A stretch of 64,000 nt of DNA from Rebecca billardiae RCC1528 (Eukaryota; Haptophyta). Of this stretch, positions 24,701 through 33,550 are shown piece by piece. Within the stretch, counting starts at the first letter, position 1. Every line of letters starts with the position of its first letter. The position numbers and the translations under genes are program-made. The DNA lies in the NCBI GenBank assembly GCA_965240325.2, contig OZ251242.1, forward strand, positions 1,240,001-1,304,000. The letters are read 5' to 3'. The notes beneath the pieces are model-generated. The model did not search any database. It was not told the DNA's origin and was given only the letters and a program-made list of their open reading frames with translations.

Positions 24701-27102
24701 TCAACGCAGCCGCCTCCGCCCTCGCCACAGTGGCCACGGCCCGCGCTCGCCTCCGCCTCCGCCTCCGCCTCCGCCTCCACGGCCGCGTGCATCGTCCGCG
24801 GCACGCTCGGCGGCACAGGCAGCAGCTCGGAGACGGTGCGCAGCGGCGTGCCCCGAATGCCGCCGTGCTCCACGCCCGGCCCGCTCCGCCGCAGCGCGGG
24901 GCTGCCAGCCTTCTGATCGCGCGCCGACGGCGCGGCCGACGGCTCGGCGGACGGCGCGGCGGACGGCGCAGCGGCGTGCACGTCGGCTGTCGCGGCGGTT
25001 GGAGGCGCGGCAGTGGCGGCGTGGCTGGCGGAATCGGCGCCAGCCGCGGCGGGCGTGGCGTCGGCGGCGGTGTCTGCCGCGCTCGCGGCGTCCACCACAG
25101 CGCTGGCGTTTCTCGCGGCGTCGGCGTCGGCTCCGGCGGCTGCCGCGGGCGCCGCGCGTGCCGCAGCGTCGGCGGCGGGCGCCGCCGCACTTTCAGGCTC
25201 GGGGTTAGGGTTAGGGTTAGGGTGCGGGTGTTCAGGCTCAGGCACGGCCGGCGCCGCGTCGGGCGTCGCGCCTGGCGTCGCGCCGCCCGTTGCCACCCGG
25301 CGCACGCGCCCCACGCCGAGCGCGCGGATCGCCGAGGGCGGCGCCATCGGCAGCGGCGGCGGCGAGGCCGGGCCGTTGAGTGAGCACGCGGGAGCGGGCG
25401 GCGGCAGCGGCGGCGTGCGCGCGGGCGGTCGCGGCTGCGCCGACGCGTGCGGTGTCGTGGGGCTGGGCGGCGTGACGTCCGGGGGGCGGCACGGCTGCGC
25501 GCCGCCCGGCCCGAACGCCGCGCCCGGCGCGCCAATCGCTTCGCCGCCCACCGCCGTCGTCGCCCCAACCGCGGCCACCGCGGCCGCCGTCGCGGCCGCC
25601 GTCGCAAAGGCAGCGTCTGCGGCACTCGGCGGCGCGCCGCCGCGCGCCGCCTCGCCGCCCAGCACGGCTGGCAGGGGGACGGTGCGCGCGGAGCGGCCGT
25701 CGACGACGGCGAGTATGGCGTGGCCGTCGCGCTGCGCGCACGCCAGCGCGAGCGCGCCGCTCGCGCCCGGCACCACGCCCTCCGCCCACAGCGCCCGCCC
25801 GCCGACCCGCCACAGCCGAGTGTGTCGATCCTCGCCGCCCGTCACGAGCAGATGGCCCGAGCATGAGCCGCACGTGATCGCGCCCAGTCCGGCCGGGACG
25901 GTGGCGAGCAGCTCGGGCGTGGCGGCGGGCGGCGGGGCGAGGGGGCTGCCCGGCTCCGAGACCGAGCGGCTCCGCGGCGACGAGCGCGTCGACGAGTGCG
26001 GCGAGCGATGGGCGGCGAGTCCGGCCGCGCCGCCCAGCGCCGTCGTGCCGCCGCCGCCCCCTCGGGGCTGCGCGCCGCCCGCGCGGCCGGCGCCGGCCGA
26101 GCTGCGCGCGGAGCGCGGCGTGGTGGCGTGCGAGGGGGTGGACGCCGGCGTGGGCGCGGCCGAGTCCACGGCGGGGCACGCGTACATCCGGATCACGCCG
26201 TCCCTGCTCCAGCTCAGCGCCTTGAGGCCGGCGGCGGCGGAGGCGGCGGCGGCGGCGCCGGTGGCGGCCGCCGCTGCCGCCGCCGCCGCGCCCAACGGAG
26301 TGCTGCTGCCGCTGCCGCTGCCCCTGCGGCCGCCAGCGCCGCCGACGGCGGCAGGCTCGCTCGCGGCGGAGGCGGGCGTGTGCGGCGGCGAGGCGAGCCG
26401 CCTCGCCGGCTGCGCGCAGAAGCCCACGCCCACCGCGGCCGCCGCCGCGCCGCGCAGCTGAGCAAGGCACACGCCACTCAGCGCGCACCACAGCTGTGTG
26501 CTGCCGCCAGCGCACGCCGTGAGCGCGCGCGTGCCGCACGGCGAGAGCGCGCACGCCTCGACGGCGTCGGCGTGCGGGCCGAGCGAGAAGCTCACGGTGA
26601 GGCGCACCGCGCCCACCGACGCGCCCGCGTGCCCGCGGTCCACGCGCGCCGCCCACACGCGCGCGGTGCGGTCAGCTGACGCAGAGATCAGCAGCGGCGT
26701 CCGCCCGGCGTCGAGAGCGTGCGCAGAGGCGGGGAGGCGCTCCGCGGCGGCGACGACGAGGTCGCGCGAGAGCACGTCGCTCATCCCGAGCGCGCGCACC
26801 GAGCCCGCGTGCGCCGCGAGCGTGTGCGTCACAGCCCAGCGGCCCCCCTCCTGCGGGGCCGTCCACAGCTTCACGCGGCAATCGTCCGACGCGCTCGCGA
26901 GGACGAGGCCGTCGCGCGAGAAGGCGAGGGCGCGGATGGGCCCCGTGTGGCTCGAGAGCGTCTGGACCAGCGCGCCCGTCTCGCCGTTCCACAGCTTCAC
27001 CGCGTCCGCGTAGCTCGCGGTCGCGACCGCGCGGCCGTCCGCCGCGATCGCGACGCAGCGCACGGTGGGCTGGTCGCCGGTCGGCGCGTAGAGGTGCAGC
27101 AT
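21757..27102 (-). CDS. WD40 / CRAL-TRIO (Sec14-like) / membrane-anchored fusion protein
   Basis: 1781 residues in one open frame from the ATG at 27102; in-frame introns cannot be excluded. WD40 repeats occupy about residues 1-215 (VRCVAIAADGRAVATASYAD, PIRALAFSRDGLVLASASDD, PLLISASADRTARVW), with weaker ones to ~480. Then comes a ~450-residue Ala/Pro-rich linker. A CRAL-TRIO N-like segment is near 967 (FLSECTLLRYLEAREGD), and the lipid-binding fold is near 1167-1330, with LLVLLDLRGG and LQSHYPERLSEAAVLGAPPL then WTAVSAQLDTVTRRRVTVL. One hydrophobic helix is near 1587 (LGMALGMLLWLGLGAALLGL). Sec14 domains bind phosphoinositides or other lipids; the propeller would recruit partners. I know of no standard family with this order. 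The Cys/Gly-rich insert (GCGCGACGLGRGCGCGARCG) is unusual. Confidence 0.7.
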   Translation of the reverse strand: MLHLYAPTGDQPTVRCVAIAADGRAVATASYADAVKLWNGETGALVQTLSSHTGPIRALAFSRDGLVLASASDDCRVKLWTAPQEGGRWAVTHTLAAHAGSVRALGMSDVLSRDLVVAAAERLPASAHALDAGRTPLLISASADRTARVWAARVDRGHAGASVGAVRLTVSFSLGPHADAVEACALSPCGTRALTACAGGSTQLWCALSGVCLAQLRGAAAAAVGVGFCAQPARRLASPPHTPASAASEPAAVGGAGGRRGSGSGSSTPLGAAAAAAAAATGAAAAASAAAGLKALSWSRDGVIRMYACPAVDSAAPTPASTPSHATTPRSARSSAGAGRAGGAQPRGGGGGTTALGGAAGLAAHRSPHSSTRSSPRSRSVSEPGSPLAPPPAATPELLATVPAGLGAITCGSCSGHLLVTGGEDRHTRLWRVGGRALWAEGVVPGASGALALACAQRDGHAILAVVDGRSARTVPLPAVLGGEAARGGAPPSAADAAFATAAATAAAVAAVGATTAVGGEAIGAPGAAFGPGGAQPCRPPDVTPPSPTTPHASAQPRPPARTPPLPPPAPACSLNGPASPPPLPMAPPSAIRALGVGRVRRVATGGATPGATPDAAPAVPEPEHPHPNPNPNPEPESAAAPAADAAARAAPAAAAGADADAARNASAVVDAASAADTAADATPAAAGADSASHAATAAPPTAATADVHAAAPSAAPSAEPSAAPSARDQKAGSPALRRSGPGVEHGGIRGTPLRTVSELLPVPPSVPRTMHAAVEAEAEAEAEASAGRGHCGEGGGGCVESAPAGGAAQPRAPRAAQTVLSPPPIAITSAASLGVRRAQAGAGAGASVAAAPGAAPGAAPPAQAAEAADDDRRAQCTLPLLRSPSAARGTPARALGSGDPLMDALLASRRRAARAQLPLLRAHLAARAASREGGAAATPKQRRGGGGGGGEAAEALGAALAEPHGFLSECTLLRYLEAREGDVGAASSALLETLAWRAARGGRAAGSCVAGGPEAAAASAPARGEAEGVAACACPACPACEACSAEYAWGTVPLGPDCDEPTDTATAPRAAGAPAGAHVGGGVRTAAGAAPGSSTPRTPANAARAAPAAERTERPLGAVGAGRAGARAPATPAATPATRPRAGAAPSPARTPRVRVPPPQLAARSVVYVCPARATERRTAPTLAHAAALLDSLFSGAAGAAARAPCGECAARERGAAPRARGCGCGACGLGRGCGCGARCGRLLVLLDLRGGWLREADPASLAALARALQSHYPERLSEAAVLGAPPLWHALWTAVSAQLDTVTRRRVTVLAGEETVRAFLRARCTPAQADFVTRALAAPPAPGTLPSELLRAACARAHTCAPPGAAPWAAEPAPAHSPAAALAPAVAAAVVAEGPAQAAPAPSRAAQGPPAPHVGAAAAPAVRAPAGASAAPAAPASAPAPPALVAEAAPQSALAQTWRSAHAPAAARPPAEAVALTSAAPAAATAAAAPTLRVGGGGAPRKVPAAAARSAGKEEAARAAGGQGGDAVASAGADEGVTPAAAAPSQSGATLARPPAMASARAAPAARAHAPLGMPRGLGMALGMLLWLGLGAALLGLAVLLLSPAGLVHEPAARAGAGSEAPPPTAATEQGAPAALLQAGATPAAPNASALGGAEQAVPARVCMPHVELGGVRVVVCGRVPEDASAYVHPLGLCRTARAEASGAMAVGGADATGAGSPWGWSEEEQTLGTDALPRFERRCVPLNVPLLPAGHALVPVLHCGLVAVASAAAAAPLPPRQR
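25201..25222. repeat. Internal telomere-like (TTAGGG)n within the coding frame
   Basis: GGTTAGGGTTAGGGTTAGGG lies inside the WD40/CRAL-TRIO gene and is translated on the minus strand as PNPNPNPE. Confidence 0.85.
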
Positions 27103-27646
27103 GGCGGCGCGCGGCGCGTGGCCGAGGGGCGTCGGCGCTCGCCCGGCGCAGCGCCGACCGCGCGCGGTGCCACGCGAAGTCGCTTCGCGGCGCGCCCGCC
27201 GCGACGTGCAGGCCCGTGCGCACCAGCCCGCGGGAAGGCCGAATTCAAAGCGCGGAGCAACGCGGGGCCGCATGAGCGCCGGCCGCTCGGTCCGGGCGCG
27301 GGCACGCCCGGATCGAAGCATCCGCCCCGCCGAAGTTTCCCAGGCCGGTGCGGTGCACGACCAGCAGGACGACGACGGACCTCATGAACGGCCAGAGTGA
27401 TACTGTATATCACTTCTACTGCTAGGATGGCCCGAGGACAGATACACTGTGCGACGAGCTGCCAGCCTGAGACGGCGGCGCTGCTCGTGGACGCCGCCGT
27501 GCGAACTCAACGCGCTGTGCGGCGCTCACGAGCCCAGGCTCGGCCGCACTGACTCCGACCGGGCGGAGGGCGCGTTGGCGGCGGTGGCGGCCCCCACCGC
27601 GCCTCATCCGACATCTCACATCTGACAAGAGTGCCAAGTAGTATCC
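27103..27646. other. Intergenic, presumed 5' region of the WD40/CRAL-TRIO gene
   Basis: GC-rich, followed by a mixed stretch at 27390-27640. The open frame continues upstream of the chosen ATG without a better start. No other feature is seen. Confidence 0.4.
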
Positions 27647-28588
27647 TCATCCGGTGTTGGTGCCGCCCACCACCTTGCCTGACGTGAGCGCGCCCATGAT
27701 CGTGTTCAGGTCCTCGCCGCCCTCCCCCTCGTGCACGCTCGTCTCGAAGTACACGCCGCCCATCTGCGCCGCGAACGCGCGCAGGATCGAGTCCACGTCC
27801 TCGTCGCCGTCCGGGGCGGCGGCACTGCCTCCGGAGGCGGCCGCGGCTCCGGCGGCGGCGGCGGCGGCGGCGTCGGCGGCTCCAGCCGGTCCGCTCTGGG
27901 CGGCGGCGGCGGCGGCTTCGTGGACGAGGGGCGTGGTGCTGCCGCGCGCGGGGTGGTGCTCGCGCACCGCGCGCACGTCCAGCCCCCAGAACGGCACCGC
28001 GCCCAGCGTCGCGCCCAGCGCCTGCCCCGCCACCGCCATCAGGCTGTATTGCAGGTCGGGCTCGAACAGCCACGCGACGCGCGGCGCGGCGCACCGCGCG
28101 CACGCGGCGGGGCGGGCGGTGTGGCCCTTGAACCAGGTGCGCTCAAAGTCGACGGCGGGGCCCGGCGGCGGCGCCCGCCCGGCGTGCGCCGCCTCCTCCA
28201 CGCGCAGGCCCTGCCCGGCCGCCAGCGGGTTGCTCACCCAGCCGCTCGCTGACGGCAACACCGCGTCTTCGCGCGTCGCGACGAGGAGCTCGAGCGGGCC
28301 GCCGGCGCGGCTGTGCTCGGCGGCGGCGGGGTAGCAGGTGTGCGCCTCGCCGAAGACGCTGAGCGTGCGCGGCGGGCCGTGGCCCTCGCCCGGCGGCACG
28401 CTCGACTCCTTGCGCACGTGCGTCGCTCGCACGAGGACGTGCCCGCAATCGGCGCACGAGAGGCAGGGCCCGCGCGCGGCGTCGTCGGGCGCGGCGGCGG
28501 AGGGCGCGCGGGGGGCGCGATTGGCGTCGCGCGGGAGGAGGCAGCCGCCGCCCGGCTCGCACTGCTCGTCGTCCGAGCTGTCGCTCAT
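27647..28588 (-). CDS. CULT-domain (cereblon-type) protein
   Basis: 313 residues from the ATG at 28588. An acidic N-terminus is followed by a zinc-binding CULT fold: C45/C48 (CLSCADCGHVLV), a middle segment ESSVPPGEGHGPPRTLSVFG, then C163/C166 within TWFKGHTARPAACARC and VAWLFEP, and the closing PFWGLD. This corresponds to cereblon's WFPGYAW..C..C..IGWKF..FWGL. Of the three Trp of the ligand cage, the first (W152) and third (W173) are present, while the position of the second is Ala158. No Lon-like N-terminal domain is present, so it is a stand-alone CULT protein rather than full cereblon. The C-terminal tail is Ala-rich and acidic. Domain assignment is by motif spacing; the ligand is unknown. 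Confidence 0.72.
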   Translation of the reverse strand: MSDSSDDEQCEPGGGCLLPRDANRAPRAPSAAAPDDAARGPCLSCADCGHVLVRATHVRKESSVPPGEGHGPPRTLSVFGEAHTCYPAAAEHSRAGGPLELLVATREDAVLPSASGWVSNPLAAGQGLRVEEAAHAGRAPPPGPAVDFERTWFKGHTARPAACARCAAPRVAWLFEPDLQYSLMAVAGQALGATLGAVPFWGLDVRAVREHHPARGSTTPLVHEAAAAAAQSGPAGAADAAAAAAAGAAAASGGSAAAPDGDEDVDSILRAFAAQMGGVYFETSVHEGEGGEDLNTIMGALTSGKVVGGTNTG

Positions 28589-28808
28589 CTCGCCCAGCCG
28601 CGCGATGCTGCCGCCGGCAGATCGATGATGCGAGATGCGCAGCCCGGCCGCCCAAGTAATCTCCCGCGCGACGAGATTTCTGTGATGCGGCGGTCGTGAG
28701 CTAACGGCCCCGCGGCCGGGCCGCCCGGCCCCGGGCTTCCGCTTTGCCCAGCCGCCCAGGCCAGCCGGGCAGTGGCGCAGCGTGTGCCAGCCGCTGCGGC
28801 TGATCCAG

Positions 28809-31376
28809 TCACATGAGCGCGCACGCCTCGGCCACATCCGCGCCGGCGCGCACGAGCCCCGAGGACGCGCCGCTCAGGCCGGCGGGCCACAGCGCCGCCA
28901 GCCCGTCGGCGTCGCGCGCGTCCGCGCGCCCGGCCGCGCCCGGCCTCGGCCTCGGCCTCGGCGACGCCGGGCCGGGCGGCCATGCTGACGCCTTGGCGCC
29001 GAGGGCGTACACACGCTCGCTTATGGCGAGCTGCACGGCGGCGGCGCTGAGCACGCCGACCAGCGCGAACGCCGAGCCGTCGCCCGTGCGCAGCGCGATC
29101 GCGCCCACCTCCGTGCCCCCCTGCGCCGGCGGCGGCGAGCGAGTGGCGGTAGTCGTGCCGTGCGCGCCGCCGCCGCACACAGGGTCGGGCCCGGGGCGCG
29201 CCGCCGCGGGCGGCGGTGACGCTGGCTGCCAGTGCGCGGCAGGCAGCGTGCTGATGTCGACGAGCTCGCTCAGGGGCAGCGCGTGCGCGGCGGCGCGCTG
29301 CAGCCCCGCCACCGAGCCGAGCCCGCCCTCCGCGCCCGCCTCCGCACCCACTGGCGGCGGCGGCGACGCCAGCTCCGCACGCGCGCGCTCGGCGGCGCCG
29401 GGCGCGGCCACGACAAAAACCAGAAGCGACGGAGTGAGCAGGAGCCGGCCTGCGATTGGCTGGGCCGCTCCCGCGGGCGGCGGGGACGCGGCGGGCGCGT
29501 GGGCGGCGGCGGGCGCGCCGCCGCCCAGAGCGGCGCTCAGTCCGGCCCACGCCTGCGCCGCGCCCGCGCCCCGGGCGCGCCAGTCCTGGGGCAGCCCAGA
29601 GTCCGGTGCGCGCCAGTCCGGGAGCAGCCCGGAGTCCGGCCGATCCGGCGGATGCTCCGGCAGCGGCAGCAGCGCACAGCGCACCTCGAGGCAGACGACC
29701 TCTGCGGCCGACGCGCGCACGCGGCCCGGGCAGCGGGTGGAGAGCAGGGCGAGGTGGGCCGAGGGAGTCCGGTGGGCGACCCCCCCTGGGCGTGCGCACG
29801 CAGCGCCCGCGGGGCGCGCGGAGGGCGGCGAGGGCGCCTCGCCCTCGCCCTCGCCCTCGCCGCCCTCCATGCCGCCCAGCGCTGAGCCGAGCGTGGGCAG
29901 CGGCGGGAGGCGGTGGACCGGCGGCGCGGGCGCGGGCGGCGCGCCGCCCGCGCGCGCCGCCGCCGCCGCAGCACCGCCCGCGCCGCGGCGCGCGGCGTCG
30001 GCGGCGTCGGCGAGCGCGCGCGCGCGCTCCGCGACGCGCCACGCCTCCGGCCGCCCGGCGGGCTCGACGCTCAGCATCTCGCGCACCAGCGCCGCGAGCT
30101 CGGCGGAGTACCCCGCCGCGCGCACCGAGTGCGCGCACGCGGCCGCGGCCGCGGCCAGGCCCGCGCGCCGCACGGCGTGCAGCCTCGGCCGCCGGCGCGT
30201 GGCAAGCTCAGCCAAGACGATGGCGGCAGACCAGAGGTCAGCCAGGTGGGAGTAGCCTCCTGCCGCCTCCGACCCCGGCGCGAGCCCGAGCCCGCCCGCC
30301 GCCGCCACCTCCGGCGCCATGTACGCGGGCGAGCCCGCCACCGTGTGCGCGCCGCCCGCGCCCGCGCAGCCGCTCAGCAGCGCGGCGACGCCGAGGTCGC
30401 CGATGCGCACGCCGCCGCACGCGTCGTCGTCCTCGACGAGCTCCGCGCCGGCGGCGGCGGCGTCGGCGTCGGCGTGCCGCCCAGCGCCTCCGTACGTCGT
30501 CCCCGCCCCCTCCGCGCTGCCCTTCGCCCGCGCCCCCGGCCTCGGGCGCGTGGGCAGCAGCAGATTCGCGGGCTTGATATCCCTGTGCACAATGGCTGCC
30601 GCGTGGATGTCACTGAGCCCGTCGGCCAACTGGGCGAGCCAGGTGCAGAGCACGCGCTCGGTGAAGCGTGCGCGGCTCCGGCGCGCGGCGTCGAGCCGCG
30701 CGCCGAGGTCGCCGCCCGCGCAGTACTCCGTCAGGATGCACACCGAGAGCGTGCCCTCCAGTCCGCGCCCGCCCGGCCGCGGCCCCGTCGCCGCGAGCCC
30801 GCCGCCATCGCCGCCGGCGCCGCGCGCCGCCGCCGCCGCCTTTGCGCTTGGCGCCGTGGGCTCGAAGTCGAGGTAGTGGTCGTGGAGGGCGAGGACGCGC
30901 GGCGAGCGCACGCGCGCGAGCGCCGCCACCTCGCGCAGCGCGTCGTTCGCGTCGTCGAGCGACTCGCACGCGATTCGCTTGAGGACGGCCAGCTGGTCCG
31001 CGCTGTCCGCGTCCCGCACGAGGCACGCGACGCCAAACGTGCCCGCGCCGAGCTCGCGGACGAAGGCGTAGCGCGCGTGCTTGTCGAGCGGCGCGTCGAA
31101 CGCCGTGGGGCGGCGGCCCGCGCCAGGCGCGTCCGGCGGCGGCTCGGTAGACCCCGCGTCCGCCGCGCCGCCGTCGGCGTCGGAGCCGTCCGCCGCCGCC
31201 GCCGCCGCCTCCTCCTCCGCCGCGCGCGCGCGGCGCTCGCGGCGGCGGCGGCGGCGCTCCGCGAGCGAGAGGGCGGTACCGTCGTCGTGCAGCGTGTCCG
31301 AGCCGGGTGCCGCGTCCTCGGCCCGCTGCTGCCGCAGCCGCCGTGCCCGCCGGCGCGCCTGCGCCTCATCCGCCAT
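28809..31376 (-). CDS. NEK-like Ser/Thr protein kinase with C-terminal extension
   Basis: 855 residues; ATG at 31376. The kinase domain runs from about residue 98 to 440: ELGAGTFGVACLV (Gly loop), LAVLKRIA (VAIK-type Lys), IHAAAIVHRDIKPANLLLP (catalytic loop), VRIGDLGVAALL (DLG instead of DFG) and VAGSPAYMAPEV. NIMA-related kinases often carry DLG and a similar HRDIKPAN loop. There are low-complexity inserts before the activation segment and in the N-lobe. The N-terminal 90 residues are Arg/Glu/Ala-rich and likely coiled. In the C-terminal half, GRLLLTPSLLVFVV followed by LPLSELVDIS resembles a GRAM/PH-type module; this is tentative. NEK kinases act in the cell cycle and cilia. It shares a 150 bp divergent promoter with the ArfGAP gene. 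Confidence 0.82.
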   Translation of the reverse strand: MADEAQARRRARRLRQQRAEDAAPGSDTLHDDGTALSLAERRRRRRERRARAAEEEAAAAAADGSDADGGAADAGSTEPPPDAPGAGRRPTAFDAPLDKHARYAFVRELGAGTFGVACLVRDADSADQLAVLKRIACESLDDANDALREVAALARVRSPRVLALHDHYLDFEPTAPSAKAAAAARGAGGDGGGLAATGPRPGGRGLEGTLSVCILTEYCAGGDLGARLDAARRSRARFTERVLCTWLAQLADGLSDIHAAAIVHRDIKPANLLLPTRPRPGARAKGSAEGAGTTYGGAGRHADADAAAAGAELVEDDDACGGVRIGDLGVAALLSGCAGAGGAHTVAGSPAYMAPEVAAAGGLGLAPGSEAAGGYSHLADLWSAAIVLAELATRRRPRLHAVRRAGLAAAAAACAHSVRAAGYSAELAALVREMLSVEPAGRPEAWRVAERARALADAADAARRGAGGAAAAAARAGGAPPAPAPPVHRLPPLPTLGSALGGMEGGEGEGEGEAPSPPSARPAGAACARPGGVAHRTPSAHLALLSTRCPGRVRASAAEVVCLEVRCALLPLPEHPPDRPDSGLLPDWRAPDSGLPQDWRARGAGAAQAWAGLSAALGGGAPAAAHAPAASPPPAGAAQPIAGRLLLTPSLLVFVVAAPGAAERARAELASPPPPVGAEAGAEGGLGSVAGLQRAAAHALPLSELVDISTLPAAHWQPASPPPAAARPGPDPVCGGGAHGTTTATRSPPPAQGGTEVGAIALRTGDGSAFALVGVLSAAAVQLAISERVYALGAKASAWPPGPASPRPRPRPGAAGRADARDADGLAALWPAGLSGASSGLVRAGADVAEACALM

Positions 31377-31526
31377 GGTCGTCAGCCGTTGGGATCGCGT
31401 TTCCCGAGTTCTGCGCTCTTCCTGATCTCAAGTTCACGCGAGTTTCCCTTTCAGATCCCGCGCGCGTTTTTGATCGCCGGCTTGCTTGGGTGCCCAGGCG
31501 TGGTCAGGCGGGCAGCGAGCGCTGCC
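31377..31526. promoter_or_regulatory. Very short divergent intergenic region (kinase / ArfGAP)
   Basis: 150 bp between divergent ATG codons at 31376 (minus) and 31527 (plus). Both 5' UTRs and promoters must be packed here or overlap. It contains TTTCCCTTTCAGATCC, which also looks like a splice acceptor for an unseen upstream exon. Confidence 0.35.
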
Positions 31527-32465
31527 ATGCCGGTGGCGAGCCTCGTCGGCGCCGCGCTCGGCCGGCGCGCGACCGACGAGGACGGGCCCGCGGACGAGTC
31601 GCCGGCCGCGGTGGGCGAGGGCGCAGATGACGACCCCTCCGCCGACGCCGAGCCCGACCCGCGCGCCGCGCTCGCCAACGTCGCCGAGCGCGCGGGCAAC
31701 ACGCGCTGCGCCGACTGCGGCGCCGCCGATGCGAGCTGGGCGGTGGTGAACTGGGGCATCTTCGTGTGCGTGCGCTGCAGCGGCGCGCACCGGCAGCTGG
31801 GCACGCACGTCTCCCGCGTGCGCTCCACCACGCTCGACGCGTGGAGCCCCGACGAGGTCGAGTTCATGGCGGCGATGGGCAACGCGCGCGCCAACAGCAT
31901 CTGGGAGCAGGACGTGCCGCCCGGCTTCGTCAGGCCGCACGCGGGCGCGGACGCGGCGGAGCGGCTGGCGTGGGTGGAGAGCAAGTACGCGCATCAGCGC
32001 TTCTTCGGCGCCACCGCGCTCGTCGGGCCGAGCGCCGCCGCCTCCGCCGGCGGCGCCGCTTTGGCGGGCGCGGACGCGCCCGCCTCCGCCGCGCCCCAGC
32101 TGAGTCGACGAGCGTCCGCCGCTGCGGCGACGCTCGAGACGGCGGCGAGCGAGGCGCTCTCGCGGCTGGGCTCGACGCTCGGGCTGGGCGCGACGCTCGG
32201 GCTCAGCAGCTCGCCGCGCACGCCGCGCGCCGCCAGCGCACGCGCGTATCTCGACCGGACGGCGCCGGCCGCGCTCGCGGGCGCGGGCGCGCACTCGGCG
32301 CGCGGCGCGGCCGGCGGCGGCGATGGCGGCGGGCCGAGCCAGCCCGTGGCGCTGCTGCTGCTGCTCGGGCACATCTCGGCGTACCCGAGCGCGCTCGAGC
32401 GCGAGTTCTGCGCGCGGCTGCGCAAGAGGGTCGCCAGGGCCGCCGCCGCGAGCGCGCAGCACTCG

Positions 32466-32511
<46 letters not shown>

Positions 32512-33514
32512 GCGGCGGCGGTCTTGGCAGCGGTCTCGGCAGCTCGCTCGGCGGCGGCGGCGGTAGCGGCGGCGGCGGCGCGTTCCCTGCCCCGCTGGTG
32601 ATCAAGACGGTGCACTGGGCGCCGGTCCTGCGCGCGCTCGACGGCCCGGTCGCGGGCGCCGATGGCTCGAGCGCACACGGTGGCGCGAACGGCGCGGGCG
32701 GCGGGAGCGGTGGCGGCGGCGGCGGGGGCGGCGGGAGCGGCGGCGCGCGCCAGCTGCTGGCGGACCGGCTGAGCTTCAGCGGCGTGCGCGGCGGCGGTGC
32801 CGGCGGTGCCTGCGGCGCCGCGGCGCACGGCGGCAGCGGCGGCTTCGAGGGCAAGCTGCGAGAAGTGCTCACCATCTGCGCGCTCGCGCTGTCAGACCTA
32901 GCGGCCGAGGCGGGACCGCGCGCGCCTCTGGTGGTGGTGGGGCACGGGCTGGGCGCGGTGGTGGGGGCGGTGTTCCTGCGGGAGCTGCAGCGGGCGGCGG
33001 CGGAGGCGGCGGCGGAGGCGGGCGAGGAGGCGGCGCCGCAGAGCGCCGACGCGGCGGGCTCGCCCAGGCCGGCGGGCGGCGGTGCCGAGCGCGGCTCGCC
33101 GCGGCCACCCAAGCCGGCGGGCGGCGCGGCCGGCGCCGCGGCCGGCGCCGCGCTCGGCGGCGGCGGCGGCGGCGCGGCGCGCGCGGCGTGCGGCTCGGAG
33201 GGCGCGGTCGGGCTGACGCCGCCGCTGCATCCGCTCCGCCGCGCGCGCTCGCGCCTCGCCGGCGCCAGCCCCCTCGAGCAGGGCGAGACCCTCTGCGCCG
33301 TGTGGACACTGGGCGCGCCGATTGCGCCATGGCTGTGCGCGCGGCTCGCGGCGCGGCCGGCGGGCGGCGCCGCGTCGCGCGACGGCTGGCCGAGCCTCGC
33401 GCGCGCGCCGGTGGCGGCGGGCTCGGCGCCGGCGTCGCCAGCGCCCGTGCCCACCCGCCTCGCCCTCCCGCCCGCCATCGCCAGCGCCGCCGCCCCCCTC
33501 ACATCCTCCGCCCG

Positions 33515-33550
<36 letters not shown>

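Noticed and set aside
25201-25222. Chromosome end suggested by TTAGGG repeats
   Set aside because: The repeats are only three units long and sit inside a continuous coding frame with genes on both sides, so this is interstitial.
21866-26679. Long plus-strand frames opposite the WD40/CRAL-TRIO gene
   Set aside because: They are low-complexity Ala/Arg/Gly translations with no domains; the minus strand holds WD40 and CRAL-TRIO motifs.
29913-31526. Upstream extension of the ArfGAP frame by more than 500 codons
   Set aside because: It overlaps the kinase gene on the other strand, is Arg-rich noise and lacks an ATG near the ArfGAP domain other than 31527.
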